A stretch of DNA of 64,000 nucleotides from JAZQQB01 sp045628865 (lineage in GTDB: Bacteria > Bacillota > Clostridia > Lachnospirales > Lachnospiraceae), in contig JAZQQB010000041.1 in the NCBI GenBank assembly GCA_045628865.1, positions 1-64,000 of the forward strand, given 5' to 3'. The position numbers were made by a program, and so were the translations under genes. The notes below the pieces were generated by a model. It saw only the letters and a program-made list of their open reading frames with translations, searched no databases and was not told where the DNA came from. Shown one piece after another: positions 26,477 through 35,337 of this stretch. How positions within the stretch are numbered: position 1 is the first letter of the stretch; every line of letters starts with the position of its first letter.

Positions 26477-27532
26477 CTAATCGCACTTGCTCGTTTCTTC
26501 TTTATGAATGTGTCTTCTTCGAAGCTGACCACATGCGCCATCGATATCTCGACCCATTTCTCTTCTTATAGTAACATTTACAGATTTTTTTTCAAGTTTA
26601 TTTTTAAACGATATTACGGCAGTATGATCTGGTTCCGTAAAACCTCGCTCTACAACCGGGTTTACTGGAATCAGGTTTACATGACAATTTAAATGCCCTA
26701 TGAGATTTGCTAAATTCTTAGCATCCTCATCCCTGTCATTCACCCCTGCCACCAGGCTATATTCAAAGGTCAGTCTTCTGCCTGTTTTTTCAAAATAGTA
26801 CTCACAGGTATCTACCAGTTCCTGAATGGAATAACGATTGGCAATCGGCATCAGTTCTTTTCTTTTTTCATCTGTTGCTGCATGCAGGGAAAGTGCCAAT
26901 GTGATCTGTAATTCTTTCTCCGCAAGCTCTCTCATTTTTGGCACGATGCCGCAGGTAGAAACTGTTAAGTTTCGCTGACTGATATGAAGTCCATTCTCAT
27001 CTGTCAAAAGTGTGATAAATTTTAACAGATTATCAAAATTATCCATTGGTTCTCCGGTTCCCATGACGACCACATTGGATACTCTCTCCCCAGTATGTCT
27101 GGAGATTGCATAGATCTGATCAAGCATTTCTGATGGAAGCAGGTTCCTTTCTAATCCATCCAGCGTAGAAGCACAGAATCTGCAACCCATACGGCATCCC
27201 ACCTGAGACGAGATACACACGCTGTTTCCATGCTTATATTTCATCCAGACACTTTCCACAAAATTACCATCGGAAAGTTCAAACAAATATTTTCTGGTTC
27301 CATCTATCTTAGAAATCTGTACATCTGCCATTTGCAGGGCAGTATACTGATAGTTCTCTCTTAATTTATTTTTCAAAGCTTCAGAAATATTGGTCATCTC
27401 ATCATAAGTTGCTGCTAGCTTCACATGCATCCACTCGTAAAGCTGCTTTGCACGAAATGCCTTTTCTCCCAAAACTTCCATCTCTTCCTTCAATTCTTTT
27501 AAGGTAAAGGATTTTAAATCTTTCTTTTCCAC
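26477..27532 (-). CDS. rlmN: Dual-specificity rRNA/tRNA methyltransferase RlmN
   Basis: Radical SAM enzyme methylating C2 of A2503 in 23S rRNA and A37 in some tRNAs. The 351 residues have the CxxxCxxC cluster ligands at Cys113, Cys117 and Cys120 (CRMGCRFC), GTGEPMDN, the SLHAATDEKR segment and the conserved Cys near the C-terminus (DIDGACGQLR) needed for the methyl-transfer intermediate. Upstream is rsmB by 43 bases. Cfr is excluded by the operon context and standard length. Confidence 0.96.
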   Translation of the reverse strand: MEKKDLKSFTLKELKEEMEVLGEKAFRAKQLYEWMHVKLAATYDEMTNISEALKNKLRENYQYTALQMADVQISKIDGTRKYLFELSDGNFVESVWMKYKHGNSVCISSQVGCRMGCRFCASTLDGLERNLLPSEMLDQIYAISRHTGERVSNVVVMGTGEPMDNFDNLLKFITLLTDENGLHISQRNLTVSTCGIVPKMRELAEKELQITLALSLHAATDEKRKELMPIANRYSIQELVDTCEYYFEKTGRRLTFEYSLVAGVNDRDEDAKNLANLIGHLNCHVNLIPVNPVVERGFTEPDHTAVISFKNKLEKKSVNVTIRREMGRDIDGACGQLRRRHIHKEETSKCD

Positions 27533-27575
27533 GCTTTATTCTTCCTTTGTCAAAAACTCGTATCGCTAAGAAACT

Positions 27576-28949
27576 TTAGCCTTTTCTTTTTAATCTTGCA
27601 AAAAAGAAGCCATCTGTTTCACCCAGACCCGGCAGAAGCTGCACACACCCATCTTTTCGAAGGATTGCCTGTTTTTTCACCAGTTCCATATTTGGCAACG
27701 TGATCTCTTCCAGTTCATATGGATACTTTTCGGTGATATAAGCTACCATTTGTTCATTCTCAGCCTGACGTATGGTACAGGTTGAAAAAAGCATGGTTCC
27801 ACCTGGTTTCACATACTGCCAGATGGTATCGATGATCTTCTTTTGAAGAGTCACGATATCCTCTAAGCTTTCCTTGGTGCAATGATATTTGATATCAGAT
27901 TTTCTACCCATGATACCAAGTCCTGAGCATGGAAGATCTGCCAAAAGCACATCTGCTCTTTCCACCATTTTTTCATCCATTACGGTAGCATCCTTGCACT
28001 GAACCATTACATTTTCTACCTGCAAGCGTTCCACATTCTCCCGGATCATGTTGGTTTTGTATTCTGTCAAATCTCTGGCAATGACTTTTCCAGACGCTCC
28101 GGTTTTCTCAGAAGCCAGTAAACTCTTTCCACCTGGGGCAGCACATACATCAAGAACAAAATCACCCTCTTTGATACCTGCCGCTTCCACTGCAAGCATA
28201 CTGCTCACATCCTGCACATAAAAAACACCCTCTTCAAAGCCTGAGAGATTTTCCACGCCAGACACTCCCTTTAAATGATAAGCATAAGGCAAAAGCTGGC
28301 TCTTTGTTACCAATACACCTTCCTCTTGCCATTCCTTCACATACTCCTGAATTTCTTCTTCCAATAAATGAGATACAAAACGAATGGAAACCGGACGTTC
28401 TTTCAAAAGTCCTGAAAGTATAGCTTCCACTTCCTGTTCACTATATTCCTCCATCCAAAGGCGGACCAAAAATTCCGGAACGGAATACATCACCGATAAG
28501 TATGCTACAGAATCCTTTTCTTTATCTGGATAAGGAATCGTATCCTTCCCTCTTTGGATAGAACGGAGTACCCCGTTCACAAAGCCCTTTAAGGTATGAA
28601 AGCCTCTTTTATCAGCGATCTTACATGCCTCATTACACACTGCTGAGTCTGGAATGGAATCCATGAACAAAAGCTGATAGGTACTAAGGCGAAGCAAGGT
28701 TCTGATCAGTGGTTTCATCTTGTTAACCTTGGTCTTAGAAAACTGATCGATCACATAGTCTAACTGGATACGACGTTCCACGCAACCCTCCACCAGGCGC
28801 TTACAAAAGCTCTTATCACGCACCGGCCAGTAATTGTACTTGGATAGCACCTGATTTAGCAAAAGATTACTGTATTCTCCTGTCTTATCCATTTCAAGTA
28901 AAATGTCGCAAGCGACCATTCTTACATTCACTGTTTCCGTATTAGCCAT
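27576..28949 (-). CDS. rsmB: 16S rRNA (cytosine967-C5)-methyltransferase RsmB
   Basis: Also called Sun or RsmB/NOP family. The 457-residue protein has an N-terminal NusB-like RNA-binding domain (~1-140, with SAVCNEACKIADKRGFHTLKG shared with NusB folds) and a C-terminal SAM methyltransferase domain. That domain contains VLDVCAAPGGKS, ADVLLADLPCSGLG with the first catalytic Cys, and STCTIRQAENE with the second. It lies 12 bases after fmt. Confidence 0.96.
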   Translation of the reverse strand: MANTETVNVRMVACDILLEMDKTGEYSNLLLNQVLSKYNYWPVRDKSFCKRLVEGCVERRIQLDYVIDQFSKTKVNKMKPLIRTLLRLSTYQLLFMDSIPDSAVCNEACKIADKRGFHTLKGFVNGVLRSIQRGKDTIPYPDKEKDSVAYLSVMYSVPEFLVRLWMEEYSEQEVEAILSGLLKERPVSIRFVSHLLEEEIQEYVKEWQEEGVLVTKSQLLPYAYHLKGVSGVENLSGFEEGVFYVQDVSSMLAVEAAGIKEGDFVLDVCAAPGGKSLLASEKTGASGKVIARDLTEYKTNMIRENVERLQVENVMVQCKDATVMDEKMVERADVLLADLPCSGLGIMGRKSDIKYHCTKESLEDIVTLQKKIIDTIWQYVKPGGTMLFSTCTIRQAENEQMVAYITEKYPYELEEITLPNMELVKKQAILRKDGCVQLLPGLGETDGFFFARLKRKG

Positions 28950-28961
28950 TTCAAAACCTTC

Positions 28962-29897
28962 CTACTGATTGGTAAACTGATCATTTGCTTTTACATGATT
29001 ACCAAGCAGAAAATCCTTTACGTCCATTCTCTTTTTACCCTCTAGCTGTACAGAGGATAACCCTAGCACACCATCCCCGGTATTTACCAGTATGGCGTCC
29101 CTGGTTACTTCCTTCACGGTTCCAGGTGCTCCCGTTGCGACACCTCCTGCCACAAAGCTTTCCCAGATCTTTAAATTTTTACCTTCATAAAATGTATATG
29201 CACATGGCCATGAGTTTAAACCACGAACCAGTCTTTCCAGTTCCACAGCCGGTCTTGTGAAATCTAAATTTCCCATGGCTTTTGATAGCATACCTACATG
29301 TGTTGCCTGAGATTCATCCTGTTTCACTGGATGCACATCACCCTGCTTAATCTTAGGCAGTGCCTCAAGGATCAATTCCTTACTAACCTCACACAATCTG
29401 TCAAACAGACTTTCTCCTGTTTCATCCTTAGAAAGCTCATATTCCTTTGTAAAAAGAATATCTCCTGTATCCATGCCAAGCTCCATTTGCTGAATGGTTA
29501 CACCACTCACCTTTTCTCCATTGATAACAGCCCACTGGATTGGTGCAGCACCTCTGTATTTTGGAAGAAGTGATGCATGGATATTGATACAGCCAAGTCT
29601 AGGATGATCTAAGATTTCCTGGCTTAACATTTTTCCATATGCAACTACCACATAAATATCGGCTTCAAATTCAAAAAGCTTTGCGATAGATTCTTCTGTT
29701 TTTAATTTTTCCGGCTGAAAAACAGGGAGTCCATGGGCAAGTGCAACTTCCTTTACAGGAGAATACACCAATTTACCACTTCTTCCCTTTGGCTTATCCG
29801 ACTGTGTGACAACACCAGTCACTTCATAGCCAGCTTCTAAGATTGTCTCTAACACACCTGCTGCAAAATCAGGTGTTCCCATAAAAACGATTTTCAT
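28962..29897 (-). CDS. fmt: Methionyl-tRNA formyltransferase
   Basis: Transfers formyl from 10-formyl-THF to initiator Met-tRNA. The 311 residues begin MKIVFMGTPDFA and contain the folate-site signature INIHASLLPKYRGAAPIQWAVINGE with catalytic Asn/His, plus TGVTIQQM-like VSGVTIQQMELGMDTGDI. The C-terminal OB domain ends in VKANDQFTNQ. It lies 35 bases after def in the usual def-fmt pair. Confidence 0.97.
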   Translation of the reverse strand: MKIVFMGTPDFAAGVLETILEAGYEVTGVVTQSDKPKGRSGKLVYSPVKEVALAHGLPVFQPEKLKTEESIAKLFEFEADIYVVVAYGKMLSQEILDHPRLGCINIHASLLPKYRGAAPIQWAVINGEKVSGVTIQQMELGMDTGDILFTKEYELSKDETGESLFDRLCEVSKELILEALPKIKQGDVHPVKQDESQATHVGMLSKAMGNLDFTRPAVELERLVRGLNSWPCAYTFYEGKNLKIWESFVAGGVATGAPGTVKEVTRDAILVNTGDGVLGLSSVQLEGKKRMDVKDFLLGNHVKANDQFTNQ

Positions 29898-29932
29898 AAT
29901 CGACTACTCCTTGTTTTTGACATTCTAAAAGA

Positions 29933-30415
29933 TTATTCTTCCTCATCAATGTCATAGTTTACATCAATCAGATCGCCCTCTACCTTTTCTACATAAAGAT
30001 GGCCATCCAAATGCTCGATCTCATGGCAAAGTGCTCTAGCCAAAAGTTCTGTTCCTTCTACTTCAATTGGATTCATATCAATATCAAGTGCTTTCACCTT
30101 CACATAGTTAGGTCTGGTAACCTGACCGGATTTACCAGGTACACTTAAACAGCCTTCCTGTCCTACCTGTTCACCACTTGTTTCTAAAATTTCTGGATTG
30201 ATGAGTACATAAAGATCCTCTCCTGTACAGTCAATTACAACGATTCTTTTTAAGATGCCAACCTGAGGAGCTGCAAGACCAACACCATTTGCTTCATACA
30301 TGGTATCGATCATATCCTCGATCAAGATTCTGGTTCTTGGTGTCATCTGTGTAACTTCCTTACTAACCTTATTTAAAACTTCGTCTCCCATTTCTCTGAT
30401 ATTACGTAATGCCAT
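29933..30415 (-). CDS. def: Peptide deformylase
   Basis: Iron/zinc hydrolase that removes N-formyl from nascent proteins. The 160 residues carry motif 1 GVGLAAPQVG (44-53), motif 2 EGCLSVP with metal Cys89, and motif 3 HEIEHLDG with His131, Glu132 and His135. It is a short type I form. It sits 35 bases after priA and upstream of fmt. Confidence 0.97.
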   Translation of the reverse strand: MALRNIREMGDEVLNKVSKEVTQMTPRTRILIEDMIDTMYEANGVGLAAPQVGILKRIVVIDCTGEDLYVLINPEILETSGEQVGQEGCLSVPGKSGQVTRPNYVKVKALDIDMNPIEVEGTELLARALCHEIEHLDGHLYVEKVEGDLIDVNYDIDEEE

Positions 30416-30450
30416 TGTTTTTATCCTCCATTTTCATTCATTCATAAAAT

Positions 30451-32736
30451 CTAAAAAGCGTTTACCGGGTCAAAATCAAAATAGACCGTTTCCCTGATAT
30501 TGCCTAATTTTTTTATATACTGTTCGATATGATCCTTACTGTCGATCAGATACTGCTCACATTCGGCCTTACAGTAAAAAACATACCGGTACACATCATT
30601 GATTCTTCCGATGGCCGCCGGTGCTGGACCAATCACTAAGATTCCCCGTTTCGAGTCATCTCTTTCTTTTACATGCGCATCATATCGCTTCACCAGCTCT
30701 GCGCAGTTTTTTGCAAGTTGTTCACAATTTTTTTCATTGGGGCTTAAGATCTGCACCGCCATCATATGTGCTACTGGCGGATAGGAAAGGAAATCTCTAT
30801 AAAGGATCTCTTCCTCATAAAAGCCCTGATAATCCTGATTGGCTGCATGAACAATGCTGTAATGATCCGGCTGATAGGTCTGGATCACAACCTCACCTGG
30901 CTTATTGCCGCGTCCTGCACGCCCCGCTGCCTGGGTTAAAAGCTGAAAGGTTCGCTCCCCTGCTCTATAATCTCCCACGGATAAGGACATATCCGCCGCA
31001 AGGATACCCACCAGAGTAACGTTTGGAAAATCATGTCCCTTAACGATCATCTGTGTTCCAATAAGGATATCTGCCTCCTGATTGGAAAAAGCTGACAATA
31101 TACTGTCATAGCTATCCTTTTGCTTGGTGGTGTCTGCATCCATACGAAGCACTCTGGCTTCTGGGAACATTTTGGAAATACTGATCTCCACCTGCTCCGT
31201 TCCTGCCCGAAAACCCGAAATGAACTTTGAACCACAGTCTGGACATTGTACCACCCCTGGTTCTTCATATCCACAATAGTGGCAAACCAGCTTGCTGCTG
31301 CCTTTTTGTCCATATCGCATCTTATCAAAATGCTCTGACAAAGACACATCACAATGTGGACACTTCATCACATGTCCACAGGATCTACAGGATACAAACC
31401 CTGCATACCCTCTTCTATTCAAAAAAAGCATGATCTGCTCTTTTTTTGCTAATCGATCTAAGATCAGTTCCTGTAACTTTATGGAAAAAATAGATCTGTT
31501 TCCACTTTTCAACTCTTCTCTTAGGTCTATCACAGAAACATTTGGGAGGGTTCCACCCGTTAATCTCTCTGTTAAAGAAAACAGCTTGATCTCACCCTTA
31601 GAAGCTCTGTAAAAAGAACTCATAGAAGGTGTTGCCGATCCAAGCAAAAGTCCCGCCTGGTTCATCTTAGCGATCTGTTCTGCCACAGCCACTGCGTGGT
31701 ATTTCGGCATAGTCTCTGACTTATAGCTGCTTTCATGTTCCTCATCAATGATGATCAGCTTTAAGTTGGGAAATGGTGTGAACAAAGCACTTCTTGGTCC
31801 AATGATCACATCAATATCATTTTCTCTTGCCCTTTCAAACTGATCCGCCTTTTCAGCAGGCGTCAGCTTGGAGTTCATTACAGAAACTCTGTCCCCAAAT
31901 ACTCTGTAAAAACGAAGAACTGTCTGATAGGTCAGTGCAATTTCCGGAATCAGAACGATTGCCTGCCCCCCATTCTTTATCACATTTTTGATACATTCTA
32001 TATAAACCTCTGTTTTTCCGCTTCCTGTGATTCCATGAAGCAGATAAACCCCTGGGGCATTACGAACAAAATCTGCATGGATACTCTCTACCACATACTT
32101 TTGCCCTTCACTTAAGATGACTGGATTTGCATGGGTCTTTTTAAATCGCACCGGATTTCGAAAGCTTTCATAGGTCTTAATAGTCAGGATTCCTGCTTTT
32201 TCCAGGGATTTTAAGGTAGGAGCTGTAATATTTAATTTTGTGGAAAGTAAGGTATATGGAACCTCTTTTGTACTTAACAGGGCATCTAAGGCACGTACCT
32301 TAGCAACCTGATGCTTTCGTTCACATTCCGCTTTCGTTTCATAAAGCACTTCATCGGAAACCAGGCATTCCACAACCTTTGTTTCCTTTTTCTTCGCTGT
32401 AGTCTTAACAGGCATAACAGTTTTCATGGCATTGTTCATGGTGGAGCCATAATGATCCTTCATCCACCATGCCAACTGGATCATCTTGGATTCCATGGTC
32501 ACGCCGTCTGGTCTGATAGAGATGATTTCCTTTAATCTATCCTCATCAAATTCCAGTTCATCTGTCAGTTCCAAGATAAAGCCTGCAATCTCCTTATTGC
32601 CCTTTCCAAAAGGAATGGTAACCTGCATACCAGCCTCCACCTTACCAAGTAAGGCAACTGGTACCTTGTACTGAAAGGGCCGGTCTACTTTTTCATGGGA
32701 AATATCTACAATAATATTCGCATATTTTCCTATCAT
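30451..32736 (-). CDS. priA: Primosomal replication restart helicase PriA
   Basis: 3'-5' DNA helicase that reloads the replisome at stalled forks. The 761 residues show an N-terminal DNA-binding domain, Walker A GITGSGKTEVY, Walker B IIIDEEHESSYK, GSATPSM, a zinc-binding insert with paired CxxC motifs (CRSCGHVMKCPHC, CHYCGYEEP, CPDCG), and helicase motifs V/VI (DILIGTQMIVKGHDFPNV, QAAGRAGRG). It is 29 bases after murE. Confidence 0.97.
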   Translation of the reverse strand: MIGKYANIIVDISHEKVDRPFQYKVPVALLGKVEAGMQVTIPFGKGNKEIAGFILELTDELEFDEDRLKEIISIRPDGVTMESKMIQLAWWMKDHYGSTMNNAMKTVMPVKTTAKKKETKVVECLVSDEVLYETKAECERKHQVAKVRALDALLSTKEVPYTLLSTKLNITAPTLKSLEKAGILTIKTYESFRNPVRFKKTHANPVILSEGQKYVVESIHADFVRNAPGVYLLHGITGSGKTEVYIECIKNVIKNGGQAIVLIPEIALTYQTVLRFYRVFGDRVSVMNSKLTPAEKADQFERARENDIDVIIGPRSALFTPFPNLKLIIIDEEHESSYKSETMPKYHAVAVAEQIAKMNQAGLLLGSATPSMSSFYRASKGEIKLFSLTERLTGGTLPNVSVIDLREELKSGNRSIFSIKLQELILDRLAKKEQIMLFLNRRGYAGFVSCRSCGHVMKCPHCDVSLSEHFDKMRYGQKGSSKLVCHYCGYEEPGVVQCPDCGSKFISGFRAGTEQVEISISKMFPEARVLRMDADTTKQKDSYDSILSAFSNQEADILIGTQMIVKGHDFPNVTLVGILAADMSLSVGDYRAGERTFQLLTQAAGRAGRGNKPGEVVIQTYQPDHYSIVHAANQDYQGFYEEEILYRDFLSYPPVAHMMAVQILSPNEKNCEQLAKNCAELVKRYDAHVKERDDSKRGILVIGPAPAAIGRINDVYRYVFYCKAECEQYLIDSKDHIEQYIKKLGNIRETVYFDFDPVNAF

Positions 32737-32765
32737 GTAATGTCTGCTCTTTTCTGCTTTGTTTA

Positions 32766-34232
32766 TTAAAAATCTTCCATAAGGATCTCTTTGATCAAAA
32801 CTCTTTCATCCATTGGATATTTTTTACCCTTGATTTCCTGGTAATCCTCATGTCCCTTTCCTGCAAGCACAATGATATCACCTGGCTGGCCATTGTGAAT
32901 GGCATAGGCAATGGCCTCTTTTCTATCACAGATTTCTACATATTTACCATCTGTTTTCTCGATACCTGTCTTGATGTCATTGATGATATCCTGAGGCTCC
33001 TCAAATCTTGGATTATCCGAGGTGATGATGGTTAAATCTGCCATTTTTCCACTGATCTCACCCATTTCATAACGACGAAGCTTTGAACGGTTGCCACCAC
33101 AACCAAATAAGCATACTAATCTATTTGGATGATACTCCTTTAAGGTGCCAAGAAGGCTTTCAAGCGCCATGGCATTGTGGGCATAATCGATCATTAAAGT
33201 AAAATCATCAGACACCTTCACCGGTTCAATTCTTCCCTTTACCTTTGCTTGCATCAATGCATCCTGCATGATTTCATCTGAAATATGAAAATGTCTGCAG
33301 ATTGCAATAGCACAAAGTCCATTATAGACACTGAAACGACCTGGTGTGCCAATTTGCATTTCCATATTTTTAAGACCTGACACCTTAAACTTCATACCCA
33401 GCATACCTGCATCCTTTACAAAGGATAGATCGGTTGCTCTTAGATCGTTGTTCTCGTGAAAACCATATGTTTCTATGCTACAGGTATGATTCTTGATCAC
33501 ATCCTGGTAATGAGGATCATCTCCATTCACAATACCGGTCTTACACTGTTTAAACAGCATACCCTTACAATTTAAGTAATCATCAAAATCCTTATGTTCA
33601 TTTGGACCAATATGATCTGGTTCAATATTTGTAAAAATACCGATTTCAAAGGTAAAGCCCTGTGTTCTGTGCATCATAAGCCCCTGTGAAGATACTTCCA
33701 TCACAACAGTATCACAGCCAGCTGCAACCATCTTTGCAAAATATTCCTGGATCAGGGTTGACTCCGGTGTTGTATTGTTGGCTTTGATATGCTCATCCCC
33801 AATAATAGCTTCAATGGTTCCAATAAGTCCCACCTTATGTCCTGCGTGCTCCAAAATAGATTTTACCAGATAAGTGGTTGTTGTCTTTCCTTTGGTACCT
33901 GTGATTCCAATCACCTTTAACTGATCTGCAGGATTTCCGTAGTAGTTTGCAGCAATAAAAGCCATGGCATATCTGGTATTTTCCACCTTGATAATAGTCA
34001 CATCTTTTGAATCTGGAACTTCTACATCTCTTTCAACAACAAGACAGGATGCTCCTTTTTCAATCACGTCCATAACCAGATCATGTCCGTCAAAGTTTGC
34101 ACCCTGAATACAAATAAATAAATTTCCCTGTTCAATTTTTCTGGAATCGTTAGTAATCCCCGTTACTTCACGATCAACGCTTCCTTTTACGCATGTATAT
34201 TCAAATCGTTCGCATAATTTACTGATTAACAT
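32766..34232 (-). CDS. murE: UDP-N-acetylmuramoyl-tripeptide synthetase MurE
   Basis: Adds the third stem-peptide amino acid to UDP-MurNAc-L-Ala-D-Glu. The 488 residues have VTGITNDSR, P-loop GITGTKGKTTTTYLV, NNTTPESTLIQEY, MEVSSQGL and LIDYAHN. The C-terminal domain carries DNPR, the motif typical of meso-diaminopimelate-adding enzymes. The start at 34232 is set by AAAGGAG at 9 bases; ~49 further upstream codons overlap the preceding gene's end and are not part of the protein. It lies outside the division cluster and leads the priA-rpe run. Confidence 0.95.
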   Translation of the reverse strand: MLISKLCERFEYTCVKGSVDREVTGITNDSRKIEQGNLFICIQGANFDGHDLVMDVIEKGASCLVVERDVEVPDSKDVTIIKVENTRYAMAFIAANYYGNPADQLKVIGITGTKGKTTTTYLVKSILEHAGHKVGLIGTIEAIIGDEHIKANNTTPESTLIQEYFAKMVAAGCDTVVMEVSSQGLMMHRTQGFTFEIGIFTNIEPDHIGPNEHKDFDDYLNCKGMLFKQCKTGIVNGDDPHYQDVIKNHTCSIETYGFHENNDLRATDLSFVKDAGMLGMKFKVSGLKNMEMQIGTPGRFSVYNGLCAIAICRHFHISDEIMQDALMQAKVKGRIEPVKVSDDFTLMIDYAHNAMALESLLGTLKEYHPNRLVCLFGCGGNRSKLRRYEMGEISGKMADLTIITSDNPRFEEPQDIINDIKTGIEKTDGKYVEICDRKEAIAYAIHNGQPGDIIVLAGKGHEDYQEIKGKKYPMDERVLIKEILMEDF

Positions 34233-34338
34233 ATCGTTCATCTCCTTTTTTGCCACTTCACCTGTTGGCATACTTAAAGATAGAATACCACAATTTGAAG
34301 GGATAAGCAAATTTTGAAGATGCACAAAACGGGTCTTT

Positions 34339-35082
34339 TCAATCATCCAAGGAGATAATATCAAAATCACCATCAACACCCGTTTTAGTCTGCGTTTGAG
34401 TGTTGGAAATTTCCATGGCTTTTTTGGCAGCCTTTTTCATCATGATTTCTTCTTTCACTGTTGGAATCAGTTTTCCAAATAAAAGAACCACCATACCAAG
34501 TATCGTTACACAACCACTGATAAATTTTGTCCATGCAAGCCTGATATCATAGGTTTTGATCACATAACCACCAGCGATTTTTTTTAGCTCAGAATCAGGC
34601 ATTTCAAAATACTCATTTAAAACCTCCAATGCATAGGTATAGTACTCCTCCTCAAGTGGAACGATCATACCATTCATTGGGAAACTCACAATCTTTTTTT
34701 CCCCCAGCATTGTATTCTTTGAGATTTCGTCCATAATCTCCACATTTTTATCATCTACGCTAGCCGCGATCAGATAAGGCGTTTCATACTCCACAAAGCC
34801 CATAATATAGTAGGTTTCCGTTGCCATTGGAACGTCCACACCCTTTTTAAAATCTTTGCTTATATGAAAAGAATAAGAACGTTCTGCAAAGGACCCAAAA
34901 GCCTGGGTAATGGTATCACTGATATGATCCCCCTCCAAAAAATTTCCCTGTTCCACATCCTGAAAGGTTTTCGCATCCTTAAAATCACACAAAAGAAAGG
35001 CATAGCTGGATGAAATCAGCCAGATACCTAACACCAGACAGCTCAAAATCACAAATAATTTCAAATGTTCCGACCTTGTCAT
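34339..35082 (-). CDS. Two-TM membrane protein, function unknown
   Basis: A 247-residue protein I do not recognise with confidence. It has a membrane segment at ~7-29, an external domain of ~145 residues including MATETYYIMGFVEYETPYLIAAS, a second membrane segment at ~180-202, and a short cytoplasmic tail rich in Lys then Thr/Gln/Asp. The ATG at 35080-35082 has GGAGG five bases before. It lies after the terminator of the WXG100/lipase operon and before murE, so it might belong to either neighbour or neither. A membrane immunity role for the lipase is conceivable but only inference. Confidence 0.75.
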   Translation of the reverse strand: MTRSEHLKLFVILSCLVLGIWLISSSYAFLLCDFKDAKTFQDVEQGNFLEGDHISDTITQAFGSFAERSYSFHISKDFKKGVDVPMATETYYIMGFVEYETPYLIAASVDDKNVEIMDEISKNTMLGEKKIVSFPMNGMIVPLEEEYYTYALEVLNEYFEMPDSELKKIAGGYVIKTYDIRLAWTKFISGCVTILGMVVLLFGKLIPTVKEEIMMKKAAKKAMEISNTQTQTKTGVDGDFDIISLDD

Positions 35083-35115
35083 ACTAACCTCCATTTCGCT
35101 CCGCGAAATTCGGAG

Positions 35116-35163
35116 CGGTCTATTTGTGCACCCCCATAAAAAGGAGGTGAAACAAATAGACCG
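35116..35163 (-). promoter_or_regulatory. Strong hairpin in the leader of the two-TM gene
   Basis: CGGTCTATTTGT (35116-35127) pairs perfectly with ACAAATAGACCG (35152-35163), extended inward by CACC/GGTG with an interruption. A second stem CGCTCC/GGAGCG follows immediately, ending ~15 bases before the start codon. There is no T-run after it, so a 5' leader structure is likelier than a terminator. Confidence 0.5.
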
Positions 35164-35278
35164 GTATGAAAAATATTCTATATTTCATACTTCCCCCTAA
35201 AAATACCAACAATCGCTATGTCTATTGTACAACAATTATCGGAATTTCGGCAATATAATTCTCGAATTGCAGATAAAA

Positions 35279-35315
35279 AGCAGGAAATTGACAGATATTA
35301 TGTCAATTTCCTGCT
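35279..35315 (-). terminator. Terminator of the WXG100-lipase operon
   Basis: A perfect 15-bp stem (35279-35293 with 35301-35315) around loop GATATTA is followed on the minus strand by TTTTTA. It lies 22 bases after the lipase stop and closes the 38618-35338 operon. Confidence 0.9.
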
Positions 35316-35337
35316 CTACTATTTCTCTAGAATTCCC

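Noticed and set aside
34233..34379. 49-codon upstream extension of murE
   Set aside because: It overlaps the end of the two-TM gene and lacks family similarity; AAAGGAG marks the ATG at 34232.
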